From: an uncultured Methylococcaceae bacterium
Lineage (GTDB): Bacteria; Pseudomonadota; Gammaproteobacteria; Methylococcales; Methylomonadaceae
Assembly (NCBI GenBank): GCA_903939355.1
Contig: CAJAHC010000142.1
Coordinates: 1-8,493, forward strand
DNA: 8,493 nt
Reading direction: 5' to 3'
The first letter of the stretch is position 1, and every line of letters begins with the position of its first letter. The notes under the pieces are model-generated. The model searched no databases and had not been told where the DNA came from. It saw only the letters and a program-made list of their open reading frames with translations. Of this stretch, positions 1 to 6,427 are shown in pieces. The translations under genes were made by a program, and so were the position numbers.

Positions 1-2183
1 AGACTCTGAAAGAATTTGAGCCGGTCTTTAAGAATGAAGCGGTTACTTTTTACGAACATTTGTTCCGACCCGCCGACTATATTGAAAAATCAATTGCCAA
101 TTTATCAGGACATTTATTAATGGGTGGTTTATTTGTATTAATTATTTTGTATCTGTTTTTGTTTAACATTCGTACCGCTTTTATTTCTGCACTGGCTATC
201 CCAGTTTCTTTAATTGGTGCGGTGATCGTTTTGTTGGAAACGGGCGTTAACCTTAATATTATGGTGCTGGGTGGCTTAGCTATTGCTTTAGGCGAAGTAG
301 TCGATGATGCGATTATTGATACAGAAAATATTTTTCGGCGTTTGCGTGAAAATCGTTTACTGGCTAAGCCTTTACCTGTTGCAATAGTTGTTTATGATGC
401 TTCCATAGAGGTGCGTAGTTCTGTGGTCTATGCCAGTTTTATTGTAGCACTGGTTTTCGTGCCTTTGTTGAGTTTAAATGGTGTGGCTGGGCGCTTATTT
501 GCACCGTTAGGTTATTCATATATTTTGGCGATTTTAGTGTCTTTGCTGGTCGCGCTAACGTTAACCCCCGCGTTGTGTTTCATCTTACTGGGAAGTTCGC
601 TCAACGAAACTGATGATCCACCCCTCATTAAACGTATTAAACCGTTGTATAAAAATTTACTGGGTTTTGTTTTTAGACGCTTTAACAGATTAATTGTTGG
701 TAGTATTATTTTATGTCTGTCAGGTATATTTGCTTTTTTTAATCTCAATAGCAACTTCTTGCCTGAATTGCGTGAAGGTCATTATATCGTCCATACCACA
801 AGTATTCCCGGTACGTCACTGCAGGAGTCCTTAAGAATCGGTAGTAAACTGAGTGAACAGTTTATGGCTGTTCCAGGCATACAGACGGTATCTCAATGGA
901 CGGGGCGTGCCGAGCGTGGTGCTGATACTTATGGTAGTCATTACAGTGAATATGAAGTTCGCCTTAATCCCTTATCAGGTGCAGGGCAGCAGCAAGTAAT
1001 GAACCGATTACGTGAAATACTCAGCAACTTCCCTGGCATTGTATTTGAAGTCAATACGTTTCTAACAGAGCGGGTCGATGAAACGATTTCGGGCTATACT
1101 GCACCTGTAGTCGTCAATCTTTACGGTAATGATTTGAATGTATTAGATGCTCAAGCACAAATACTTGCTCGTATTATGCGTGAAATACCTGGAGCAACAG
1201 ACATACAGTTAAGATCTCCGCCTGCCACGCCATTATTGCAAATCCACTTGAACCTAGACCAGCTTAATTTTTTGGGTATTATGCCCGCAGATATTGTTAA
1301 TACATTACAAGCGGCTTATGAAACTCGAGTGGTAGGAAAAAATCTGCAAGGAAATAAAACTATCAATATTGCAGTAGCGTTGGCCCCAGAGTTAAGACAA
1401 CAGCCAGAATCTATCGCTCATCTTCCTGTTAGATCAAAAGATGGTACGCTAGTCAGGCTTGAGCAGGTAGCAGAAATTAGGCATACGGCAAGTCGTTATA
1501 ATATATTGCATCAGGGGTCGCAGAGACGGCAAGCAGTCACCTGTAATGTGATTGATAGGGATATGGATGCATTTATGGAAGAGCTGAAAGCTCGTGTGCT
1601 AAAAGAAATTCCTGTTTCAGCCGCAAGTTATCCAGAATTTACCGGCGCAGCTGTAGAGCAAGCTCAGGCCAGTAATGAATTAGTTCTACATTCTTTACTA
1701 GCTGGAGTGGGGGTAATGGTTTTTATCTATATAGCTATTGGTAGTCTACGAAATGCTATTTTAGCACTTGTAAACTTGCCCTTTGCTTTAATTGGCGGTG
1801 TGGTTGCAGTTGTCATTACTGATGCTAATTTATCAGTGGGTTCTATTGTTGGTTTTGTGACTTTATTTGGTATTACTGTGCGTAATAGCATTATGCTATT
1901 GTCCCATTACAGGTATTTAGTTGAGGTGAAAGGTAACTATTGGAATTTGGAAACGGCAATACAAGGTGCTCAAGAGCGGTTACCATCTATTTTAATGACA
2001 GCTCTGGTTACAGCATTGGCAATGCTTCCAATTGCTTTTAATAGCGACAATCCGGGGCGAGAAATTATGGGGCCTATGGCAGCAATTATTGTCGGTGGCC
2101 TTGCTTCGTCAACAGTATTGAATTTGATGTTGTTACCAGCTATGTTACTAAAGTTTGGAAGATTTAATGAAGGCCATCATTGA
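1..2183 (+). CDS. RND efflux transporter permease, CusA/CzcA-like (5' truncated)
   Basis: This is an inner-membrane proton-driven pump of the RND superfamily, normally working with a periplasmic adaptor and an outer-membrane channel. The frame is open from base 3 to the left edge, so the TTG at 60 is internal. About 726 residues are visible; the family is usually about 1030-1050, so roughly 300 N-terminal residues are missing. TM4 carries GEVVDDAIIDTEN with the paired Asp (codons 303-308) used in proton relay. The porter domain has GRAERGAD and the segment ERVDETISGY, both typical of the heavy-metal (HME) branch. TM10 has FGITVRNSIMLL, with Arg (codon 1881) where drug pumps such as AcrB have the relay Lys. 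Substrate cannot be fixed: metal export is the family expectation, but I could not assign methionine metal ligands. It ends in tandem stops (tga tag). Its partner genes probably lie upstream, outside the window. Confidence 0.9.
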   Translation, partial: TLKEFEPVFKNEAVTFYEHLFRPADYIEKSIANLSGHLLMGGLFVLIILYLFLFNIRTAFISALAIPVSLIGAVIVLLETGVNLNIMVLGGLAIALGEVVDDAIIDTENIFRRLRENRLLAKPLPVAIVVYDASIEVRSSVVYASFIVALVFVPLLSLNGVAGRLFAPLGYSYILAILVSLLVALTLTPALCFILLGSSLNETDDPPLIKRIKPLYKNLLGFVFRRFNRLIVGSIILCLSGIFAFFNLNSNFLPELREGHYIVHTTSIPGTSLQESLRIGSKLSEQFMAVPGIQTVSQWTGRAERGADTYGSHYSEYEVRLNPLSGAGQQQVMNRLREILSNFPGIVFEVNTFLTERVDETISGYTAPVVVNLYGNDLNVLDAQAQILARIMREIPGATDIQLRSPPATPLLQIHLNLDQLNFLGIMPADIVNTLQAAYETRVVGKNLQGNKTINIAVALAPELRQQPESIAHLPVRSKDGTLVRLEQVAEIRHTASRYNILHQGSQRRQAVTCNVIDRDMDAFMEELKARVLKEIPVSAASYPEFTGAAVEQAQASNELVLHSLLAGVGVMVFIYIAIGSLRNAILALVNLPFALIGGVVAVVITDANLSVGSIVGFVTLFGITVRNSIMLLSHYRYLVEVKGNYWNLETAIQGAQERLPSILMTALVTALAMLPIAFNSDNPGREIMGPMAAIIVGGLASSTVLNLMLLPAMLLKFGRFNEGHH

Positions 2184-2280
2184 TAGATGTTTATACTAAA
2201 GGTGATTTTTTGTATTACATTCTAAGGTAGTCAGATGGTTATGATTATCAGATACTATTTTTTAATTATTTTATATTTAT

Positions 2281-2284
2281 GGAG
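2281..2284 (+). promoter_or_regulatory. Ribosome binding site GGAG for the TIGR04073-type gene
   Basis: GGAG lies 6 nt before the ATG at 2291. It overlaps the ATG at 2279, so the upstream ATG has no room for its own site. This favours the start at 2291. Confidence 0.6.
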
Positions 2285-2290
2285 TTTTCA

Positions 2291-2659
2291 ATGAAACAAA
2301 CATTAAAAATGTTACTGATAATAGCGACTTTTTTCTTTCTTACACCTTATTTAGCAACGGCATCAAGTTATCCGGCTAAAATGGGAGTAAAGTTGGGGAA
2401 TGGTGTCACTAACTTGGTGACTGGTATGGCTGAAATACCTAAAAATATTATGATAGCTAACAAGTCTGACGGCCCAGCCTATGCAGCAACTGCAGGTGTT
2501 ATGACTGGATTATTACATATGCTGGGACGAACTTTATGCGGGGCAACTGATTTGATAACTTTTATGATTCCTACCAAGCCTATTGTTCGCCCTAATTACG
2601 TTTGGCAAAATTTTAAACAGGAAACGACTTATGGAGGTGCTTGGGAATTATTACCTTAA
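2291..2659 (+). CDS. Exosortase system-associated protein, TIGR04073-like, secreted
   Basis: This is a 122-residue protein. The N-terminus is a signal peptide: MKQTLK, a hydrophobic stretch LLIIATFFFL, then ALA-like ATA at residues 22-24 before SSYP, so cleavage after residue 24 is likely. The mature part begins KMGVKLGNGVTNLVTG followed by AEIPKNI. That pattern (Lys-x-Gly-x-Gly-x-x-Asn-x-x-Thr-Gly ... Glu-Ile-Pro-x-Asn) is how I recognise the TIGR04073 family, found in bacteria with exosortase/PEP-CTERM systems. Later come GRTLCGATDLITF and a Pro-rich segment ending in a conserved-looking GGAW near the C-terminus. The biochemical function is unknown. I chose 2291 over the ATG at 2279 because GGAG is correctly spaced for it and the signal peptide then starts normally. 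No exosortase gene is visible in the window. It is convergent with yccA. Confidence 0.75.
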   Translation: MKQTLKMLLIIATFFFLTPYLATASSYPAKMGVKLGNGVTNLVTGMAEIPKNIMIANKSDGPAYAATAGVMTGLLHMLGRTLCGATDLITFMIPTKPIVRPNYVWQNFKQETTYGGAWELLP

Positions 2660-2689
2660 GTGAAAGGTTGGTTTTTTGTATGACATAAA

Positions 2690-2715
2690 AAAGGGTGCTT
2701 GTTTTAGCACCCTTT
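2690..2715. terminator. Bidirectional intrinsic terminator
   Basis: A perfect 10-bp stem (AAAGGGTGCT at 2690-2699 with AGCACCCTTT at 2706-2715) closes a 6-nt loop. On the minus strand it runs into a T tract continued by the A's at 2687-2692. On the plus strand it is followed by TTTGATTT. It sits between two convergent genes, the TIGR04073-type gene and yccA, and probably ends both transcripts; the U tract is better for the minus strand. Confidence 0.88.
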
Positions 2716-2736
2716 GATTTAAAAGCTTAAGTAGTA

Positions 2737-3405
2737 TTAATTCCTACCGTTGAAAGCACCTAATAATTGCAGCAAACTTAAAAACAAATTGTAGATAGAA
2801 ACATATAAAGAAATAGTCGCCAAAATATAGTTGGTTTCGCCACCGTTTACGATTTGACTGGTTTGAAACAATATCATGCCTGACATCAGTAAAATAAACA
2901 TCGCTGATACTGCCAGCGACAGTGCTGGGATAGCGAAAACAATTGCACCGATACTTGCCAGAAATGCCACCAGTACGCCAACCATTAGAAAGCCACCCAT
3001 GTAACTGAAGTCTTTGCGAGTAGTTAATGCATAACTTGAAAGGCCCAAAAATATAACGCCAGTTCCCCCCAAGGCCATCATGACAAGCTCATGACCATTG
3101 CTGAAAGCTGTAACATACATTGATAAAATAGGGCCTAGTGTTAAACCCATAAAACCGGTTAATGCGAAGACAAAAAGAAGACCTAATGAGCTGTCGCTAA
3201 ATTTTGCTGTTAAAAAAAATAATCCATAAAAACCCACCAAGGTCACAATCATCCCAAAGGGTGGAAGATTCATGTACATTGATAGACCAGCAGTGATGGC
3301 GCTGAAAATTAATGTCATTGATAACAACATATAAGTATTTTTCAGCACTTTATTGCTTGCCAGAATGCTTGCTTCCGGACGTGAAATTGCAGTATTTAAT
3401 CTCAT
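2737..3405 (-). CDS. yccA: Bax inhibitor-1/YccA family membrane protein, modulator of FtsH
   Basis: This 222-residue integral membrane protein has about seven TM helices, close to the 219 residues of E. coli YccA. The match to remembered E. coli YccA runs along the whole length: KVLKNTYMLLSMTLIFSAIT near the N-terminus, LTLVGFYGLFFLT, GFMGLTLGPIL, MALGGTGVIFL, LTTRKDFSYMGGFLM, and the family C-terminus GGETNYILATISLYVSIYN. YccA in E. coli binds the membrane AAA+ protease FtsH and is itself a slow substrate, modulating degradation of membrane proteins such as SecY; that role is inherited from the family. The start at 3405 has AAGGA (minus strand, at 3417-3421) about 11 nt upstream. The gene is divergent from the OFA transporter and convergent with the TIGR04073-type gene, so it appears monocistronic. 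Confidence 0.93.
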   Translation of the reverse strand: MRLNTAISRPEASILASNKVLKNTYMLLSMTLIFSAITAGLSMYMNLPPFGMIVTLVGFYGLFFLTAKFSDSSLGLLFVFALTGFMGLTLGPILSMYVTAFSNGHELVMMALGGTGVIFLGLSSYALTTRKDFSYMGGFLMVGVLVAFLASIGAIVFAIPALSLAVSAMFILLMSGMILFQTSQIVNGGETNYILATISLYVSIYNLFLSLLQLLGAFNGRN

Positions 3406-3557
3406 TTTAGTCAGGTTCCTTAGTATAAATGATTAATAAAAAGCTTTTTGTAAGTTGAGGAAAAGCAATAAAAAATAGCTAGGCCCAACGTTTAAGTTAA
3501 AAGCTAACAAACTATGCAGACACTGATATTTTACAAGAGTTTCATTGTCTTTGTAAT

Positions 3558-3575
3558 AAAACTTAAATAAGTTTT
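3558..3575. repeat. 18-bp inverted repeat, candidate operator
   Basis: AAAACTTA and TAAGTTTT are perfect 8-nt arms around an AA spacer. The site is roughly midway between the two divergent genes, so it could bind a dimeric regulator of either. In such AT-rich DNA a chance origin is possible, and I do not recognise the motif as that of a named regulator. It lacks a GC-rich stem and a T tract, so it is not a terminator. Confidence 0.35.
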
Positions 3576-3715
3576 CTGGGATATTAATAGTTAGCTATAT
3601 TGTATGCTTTTTTAATATCGTCTTAATTAAATGAGAGCAAAAGTTTAAGAAAGAAAGTCATGATGTTATCTGCATAAATTTTAGAGAGAGTAAGGTAAGC
3701 AGTTGATGTAGGCAG

Positions 3716-3721
3716 TATAAT
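3716..3721 (+). promoter_or_regulatory. Candidate sigma-70 -10 box for the OFA transporter gene
   Basis: A perfect TATAAT lies 36 nt before the start codon at 3758, which would give a leader of about 30 nt. The -35 region 17 nt upstream (3693-3698, AGGTAA) does not match TTGACA, so an activator may be needed or this may be a chance match. Confidence 0.35.
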
Positions 3722-3757
3722 TACTTCAAATTTTTAACTAAAAAATAGGTAGATATT

Positions 3758-5413
3758 ATGGTCAAAACATTACCCAGCTTTCTGAATAAGGAATGTACTG
3801 TTGCAGACGCCGGATTCAATCGTTGGTTAGTTCCACCAGCAGCATTGGCAATACATTTATGTATTGGAATGGCTTATGGATTTTCAGTTTTCTGGTTGCC
3901 ACTTTCAAAAGCAGTAGGTATTAAAGACAGTTTAGTATGCGGTCCTGAGGTTCATTTCTTTCAGGAGCTGTTTATAACAAGTTGCGATTGGAGAATTTCT
4001 ACACTGGGCTGGATGTATACTTTATTTTTTGTATTTCTGGGTTCATCTGCTGCTCTATGGGGTGGTTGGCTGGAACATGTTGGGCCACGTAAAGCTGCGG
4101 TAATCAGTGCATTGTGTTGGTGTGGAGGTATGTTACTTTCGGCATTGGGCATATATTTGCATCAGTTCTGGATAATGCTTTTGGGTTCTGGCGTGATAGG
4201 CGGCATAGGTTTAGGGTTAGGTTATATTTCCCCCGTGTCAACATTGATTAAATGGTTTCCTGATCGGCGTGGTATGGCAACGGGCATGGCCATTATGGGC
4301 TTTGGTGGTGGCGCCATGATCGGTTCGCCATTGGCTACAGCGCTAATGAAGCATTTTGCAACTCCCAATGATGTTGGTGTTATGCAAACCTTTGTGGTGA
4401 TGGCGTGTATTTACTTTGTTTTTATGATGTCAGGTGCTTTGAGTTATCGCATTCCTGCTGGAGACTGGAAGCCAAAGGGTTGGGTACCTAGCATAGCTAA
4501 AAAAAATAATGGCATGATTACGCCGCATCATGTACATGTAAAAAATGTCTTTAAGATTAAGCAGTTTTGGTTGTTGTGGGGTGCGTTGTGCATGAATGTG
4601 AGCGCAGGTATCGGTGTAATTGGTATGTCTTCACCCATGTTACAAGAGGTTTTTGGTGGGCAGTTGATTGGTGTTGCCAAAACCTATAGTGAGCTGGATA
4701 AGCCTCAACTTACTGCTATAGCAGCTATTGCCGCAGGTTTTACGGCACTGTTAAGTTTATTTAATATTGGTGGGCGATTCTTTTGGGCAAGTTTATCGGA
4801 CTTTTTTGGTCGTAAAACGACTTTTATCATTTTTTTTGTACTGGGAGGTTTGTTGTACATTAGTATTCCCAGTAGTGCCAATGCCGGTAACAAGCTGTTT
4901 TTTGTCGCGGCCTTTTGTGTAATTTTAAGCATGTATGGTGGTGGATTTTCGACTGCACCTGCTTATCTTGCGGATTTATTTGGCACTCAAATGGTGGGTG
5001 CTATACATGGTCGATTATTGACTGCCTGGGCAACGGCTGGAATTTTAGGGCCGGTGATTGTTAACTATATGCGTGATTATCAATTGGGCTTGGGCTTGCC
5101 TCGCGAGCAGGTTTATAACCAAACCATGATGATTCTAGCAGGCTTATTGATGATTGGCTTGATTTGCAATCTGTTGATCCGCCCAGTAGCCGAAAAGTGG
5201 TTTATGGCAGTTGATGAGTTGGCTACAGAAAAACAACATGCTCGTGAAGTGGTGACCGAGGATGAGGTGCATTCTTTAGAAGATAAAAGGCATACTAGAA
5301 ACGTTAAATCCACCCATCCGGTAACGGCTTGGTTAGCTTGGGTTGTAGTTTTAATGCCCTTGTCATGGGGGGTTTATAAAACCTTGATTAATGCAACTAA
5401 GTTTTTTACCTAA
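3758..5413 (+). CDS. OFA-family MFS transporter with extra C-terminal helix
   Basis: This 551-residue major facilitator belongs to the oxalate/formate antiporter (OFA) family, which moves small organic anions across the inner membrane. The OFA signature is clear: GGIGLGLGYISPVSTLIKWF (148-167) then PDRRGMATG, and YGGGFSTAPAYLADLFGT (393-410). MFS motif A appears twice, as GWLEHVGPRK (103-112) and its second-half copy ASLSDFFGRK (344-353). OxlT and E. coli YhjX are about 400-420 residues, so this is long. Extra length lies in a loop after TM1 with two Cys (61 and 76), in the central loop, and in a charged linker (480-520) followed by a further TM helix (522-545, TAWLAWVVVLMPLSWGVY). Substrate is not determinable; formate, oxalate, pyruvate or similar are family possibilities. 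The ribosome site is weak, AGGT about 7 nt upstream. The nor-linked small gene follows 92 nt downstream on the same strand. Confidence 0.88.
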   Translation: MVKTLPSFLNKECTVADAGFNRWLVPPAALAIHLCIGMAYGFSVFWLPLSKAVGIKDSLVCGPEVHFFQELFITSCDWRISTLGWMYTLFFVFLGSSAALWGGWLEHVGPRKAAVISALCWCGGMLLSALGIYLHQFWIMLLGSGVIGGIGLGLGYISPVSTLIKWFPDRRGMATGMAIMGFGGGAMIGSPLATALMKHFATPNDVGVMQTFVVMACIYFVFMMSGALSYRIPAGDWKPKGWVPSIAKKNNGMITPHHVHVKNVFKIKQFWLLWGALCMNVSAGIGVIGMSSPMLQEVFGGQLIGVAKTYSELDKPQLTAIAAIAAGFTALLSLFNIGGRFFWASLSDFFGRKTTFIIFFVLGGLLYISIPSSANAGNKLFFVAAFCVILSMYGGGFSTAPAYLADLFGTQMVGAIHGRLLTAWATAGILGPVIVNYMRDYQLGLGLPREQVYNQTMMILAGLLMIGLICNLLIRPVAEKWFMAVDELATEKQHAREVVTEDEVHSLEDKRHTRNVKSTHPVTAWLAWVVVLMPLSWGVYKTLINATKFFT

Positions 5414-5430
5414 TAGTCTTTATTTTTATA

Positions 5431-5439
5431 TGGTATATT
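5431..5439 (+). promoter_or_regulatory. Candidate extended -10 promoter before the nor cluster
   Basis: TGGTATATT resembles an extended -10 (TGn plus TATAAT-like TATATT at 5434-5439). It lies in the 92-nt gap between the OFA gene and the unknown gene upstream of norC, and would start RNA near 5446. The expected -35 position (5411-5416) overlaps the OFA stop codon and does not match consensus. No terminator hairpin is seen in this gap, so read-through from the OFA gene is also possible. Confidence 0.3.
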
Positions 5440-5457
5440 GGGTCGCGTTTTATTACT

Positions 5458-5468
5458 TTTATGCATTT
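5458..5468. promoter_or_regulatory. Possible NsrR-like half-site
   Basis: TTTATGCATTT shares its last eight bases with the NO-sensing repressor NsrR half-site (AAGATGCATTT as I recall it). The second half-site expected one nucleotide away is absent. The position just downstream of the candidate promoter would suit a repressor, but ATGCAT is common in AT-rich DNA. Confidence 0.18.
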
Positions 5469-5499
5469 TTGGCTGTTTAATAAAAGTCTTATTTCTTAA

Positions 5500-5513
5500 T
5501 CAATCATGATTGA
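5500..5513. repeat. 14-bp perfect palindrome over a start codon
   Basis: TCAATCATGATTGA is a perfect palindrome whose centre contains the ATG (5506-5508) of the unknown gene upstream of norC. It could be an operator placed at the translation start, or a chance palindrome. The half-sites are in the opposite order to FNR/Dnr sites (TTGAT-N4-ATCAA), so it is not a standard FNR box. Confidence 0.4.
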
Positions 5514-5832
5514 ACCTGTCGCTTTACAAGATTTTTTTATCACTTTTTTTTCATCTGCTCTGATTATCATGGCAGGTGCCAGTTATGCTTTGTTATTTGC
5601 TTGGTCTAAAGTGAATACAAATTTATGGATTAAAATTGCTGCTTATTGCTCTTACTCTATATTGATCTTATCCGTCTTGGAATTAACAAGAGCCGCCCAA
5701 TTTCAAGGCTATTGGCTGATCATTTCTTTAGTAATGGTGATAGGCTATTTTTTTGCACCCATAGGTATCTGGTATTTGTGCGTTAAAACACATAGCGACC
5801 TAACCATAACAACAGAAGAGGATACCTTATGA
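5506..5832 (+). CDS. Unknown 3-TM membrane protein coupled to norC
   Basis: I do not recognise this 108-residue protein. It has three hydrophobic segments at about residues 10-33 (FITFFSSALIIMAGASYALL), 41-60 (LWIKIAAYCSYSILILSVLE) and 70-95 (WLIISLVMVIGYFFAPIGIW), then a short acidic tail ending TTEEDTL. No signal peptide cleavage site, heme motif or catalytic motif is visible. Its stop codon overlaps the norC start (ATGA at 5829-5832), so it is the first gene of a translationally coupled unit with norC and norB, which suggests a role in nitric oxide reductase assembly, stability or electron supply. It does not look like NorE (a larger CoxIII-like protein) or NorD/NorQ; NorF is similarly small, but I cannot show a match. 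The start has no clear Shine-Dalgarno sequence. Confidence 0.72.
   Translation: MIEPVALQDFFITFFSSALIIMAGASYALLFAWSKVNTNLWIKIAAYCSYSILILSVLELTRAAQFQGYWLIISLVMVIGYFFAPIGIWYLCVKTHSDLTITTEEDTL
5818..5822 (+). promoter_or_regulatory. Ribosome binding site for norC
   Basis: GAGGA, within the last codons of the unknown upstream gene, is 6 nt from the norC ATG at 5829. It fixes that start and means norC can initiate on its own as well as by coupling. Confidence 0.7.
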
Positions 5833-6425
5833 ACGAAATACCCTTATGGGCTTCGGAAACATTTTGGAAAAAAACGGCAATCTGGGTAACGGCGGGATCA
5901 TTTCTGGTTTTAGTCGTATTGACGATGGATTCTTTAAGTAAAACCAGTGCGGGGAGTAAGCGAGTACCTGCTTATAGTGTCATTAACAAAAAAATCGATT
6001 ACCAATACAACAAAGAATTGCATAAATTTATGCCGGTTATTGGTGAAAATGAGCTTTTATTCGGGAAAGAATACACCGAACAAGAAGCGCTACAATTGGT
6101 TGATTTAGGCAAAAAAACTACGCAAGCTAAAAACTGTATGAATTGCCATACGTTGCTGGGTAATGGTGCTTATTATGCCCCTGATTTAACCAAGGCTTGG
6201 CTGGATAAGGGTTGGGTGTCCAAGGAAGTGAGGGAAGATATGATGATGAAGTTTTTGATGGATCCTGAAAAGAATGCACGTACTTTTGGTAGTAATCGAA
6301 AAATGCCAAATTTAAACATAACTGAACAGGAAGCAAAAGGCATCATTGCTTTTCTAAAATGGATGTCCAGCATTGATACTAATGGCTTTCCTTATAATTT
6401 TAAAACCATTAATGCAGAGGAATGA
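5829..6425 (+). CDS. norC: Nitric oxide reductase cytochrome c subunit NorC
   Basis: NorC is the membrane-anchored cytochrome c that takes electrons from periplasmic donors and passes them to NorB. The 198-residue protein has one N-terminal TM anchor (about residues 15-33) and a periplasmic heme domain. The heme c site is CMNCH (C103, C106, H107), followed by TLLGNGAYYAPDL, the family's characteristic extension. M159 in NRKMPNL is the likely axial ligand. The C-terminal FLKWMSSIDTNGFPYNF closely matches the end of Pseudomonas NorC. The protein is about 50 residues longer than the Pseudomonas and Paracoccus subunits (~150), with the extra sequence mostly between the anchor and the heme (about residues 40-95), a region rich in Lys, Tyr and Glu. 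Identification is secure; the meaning of the insert is unknown. Confidence 0.95.
   Translation: MNEIPLWASETFWKKTAIWVTAGSFLVLVVLTMDSLSKTSAGSKRVPAYSVINKKIDYQYNKELHKFMPVIGENELLFGKEYTEQEALQLVDLGKKTTQAKNCMNCHTLLGNGAYYAPDLTKAWLDKGWVSKEVREDMMMKFLMDPEKNARTFGSNRKMPNLNITEQEAKGIIAFLKWMSSIDTNGFPYNFKTINAEE
6417..6421 (+). promoter_or_regulatory. Ribosome binding site deciding the norB start
   Basis: GAGGA is 6 nt from the ATG at 6428 but touches the ATG at 6422. The spacing supports initiation at 6428, two nucleotides after the norC stop, although reinitiation at the overlapping 6422 ATGA cannot be excluded. Confidence 0.55.
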
Positions 6426-6427
6426 GC

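Larger units (their letters stand above)
3406..3757. other. AT-rich divergent intergenic region (352 nt)
   Basis: This region separates yccA (minus) from the OFA transporter (plus) and must hold both promoters. It is strongly AT-rich and contains no credible coding frame; the ATG at 3631 opens only five codons. I see a perfect 18-bp inverted repeat at 3558-3575 and a perfect -10 hexamer at 3716-3721. I found no TTGAT-N4-ATCAA FNR-type site and no convincing yccA promoter. The TATACT on the minus strand at 3422-3427 is too close to the yccA ribosome site to be its -10. Confidence 0.6.

Noticed and set aside
60..62. TTG as the start of the RND gene
   Set aside because: The frame is open upstream to base 3 with plausible RND sequence (a Phe/Glu/Lys-rich lead-in to FRPADYIEKS), and the family needs about 300 more N-terminal residues.
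512..754. Antisense frame over the RND gene, and similar antisense frames over the OFA, norC and norB genes
   Set aside because: All lie opposite well-supported coding sequence and show no domains or credible start signals.
2279..2281. Upstream ATG as start of the TIGR04073-type gene
   Set aside because: It overlaps the GGAG ribosome site that is correctly spaced for the ATG at 2291, and it would add four residues before a normal signal peptide.
3703..3721. TTGATG paired with TATAAT as a promoter
   Set aside because: The spacing between them is only 7 nt, far short of 16-18, so TTGATG cannot be the -35 of that -10.
5500..5513. FNR/Dnr box before the nor unit
   Set aside because: The half-sites are TCAAT and ATTGA, the reverse arrangement of TTGAT-N4-ATCAA, and the site sits on the start codon.
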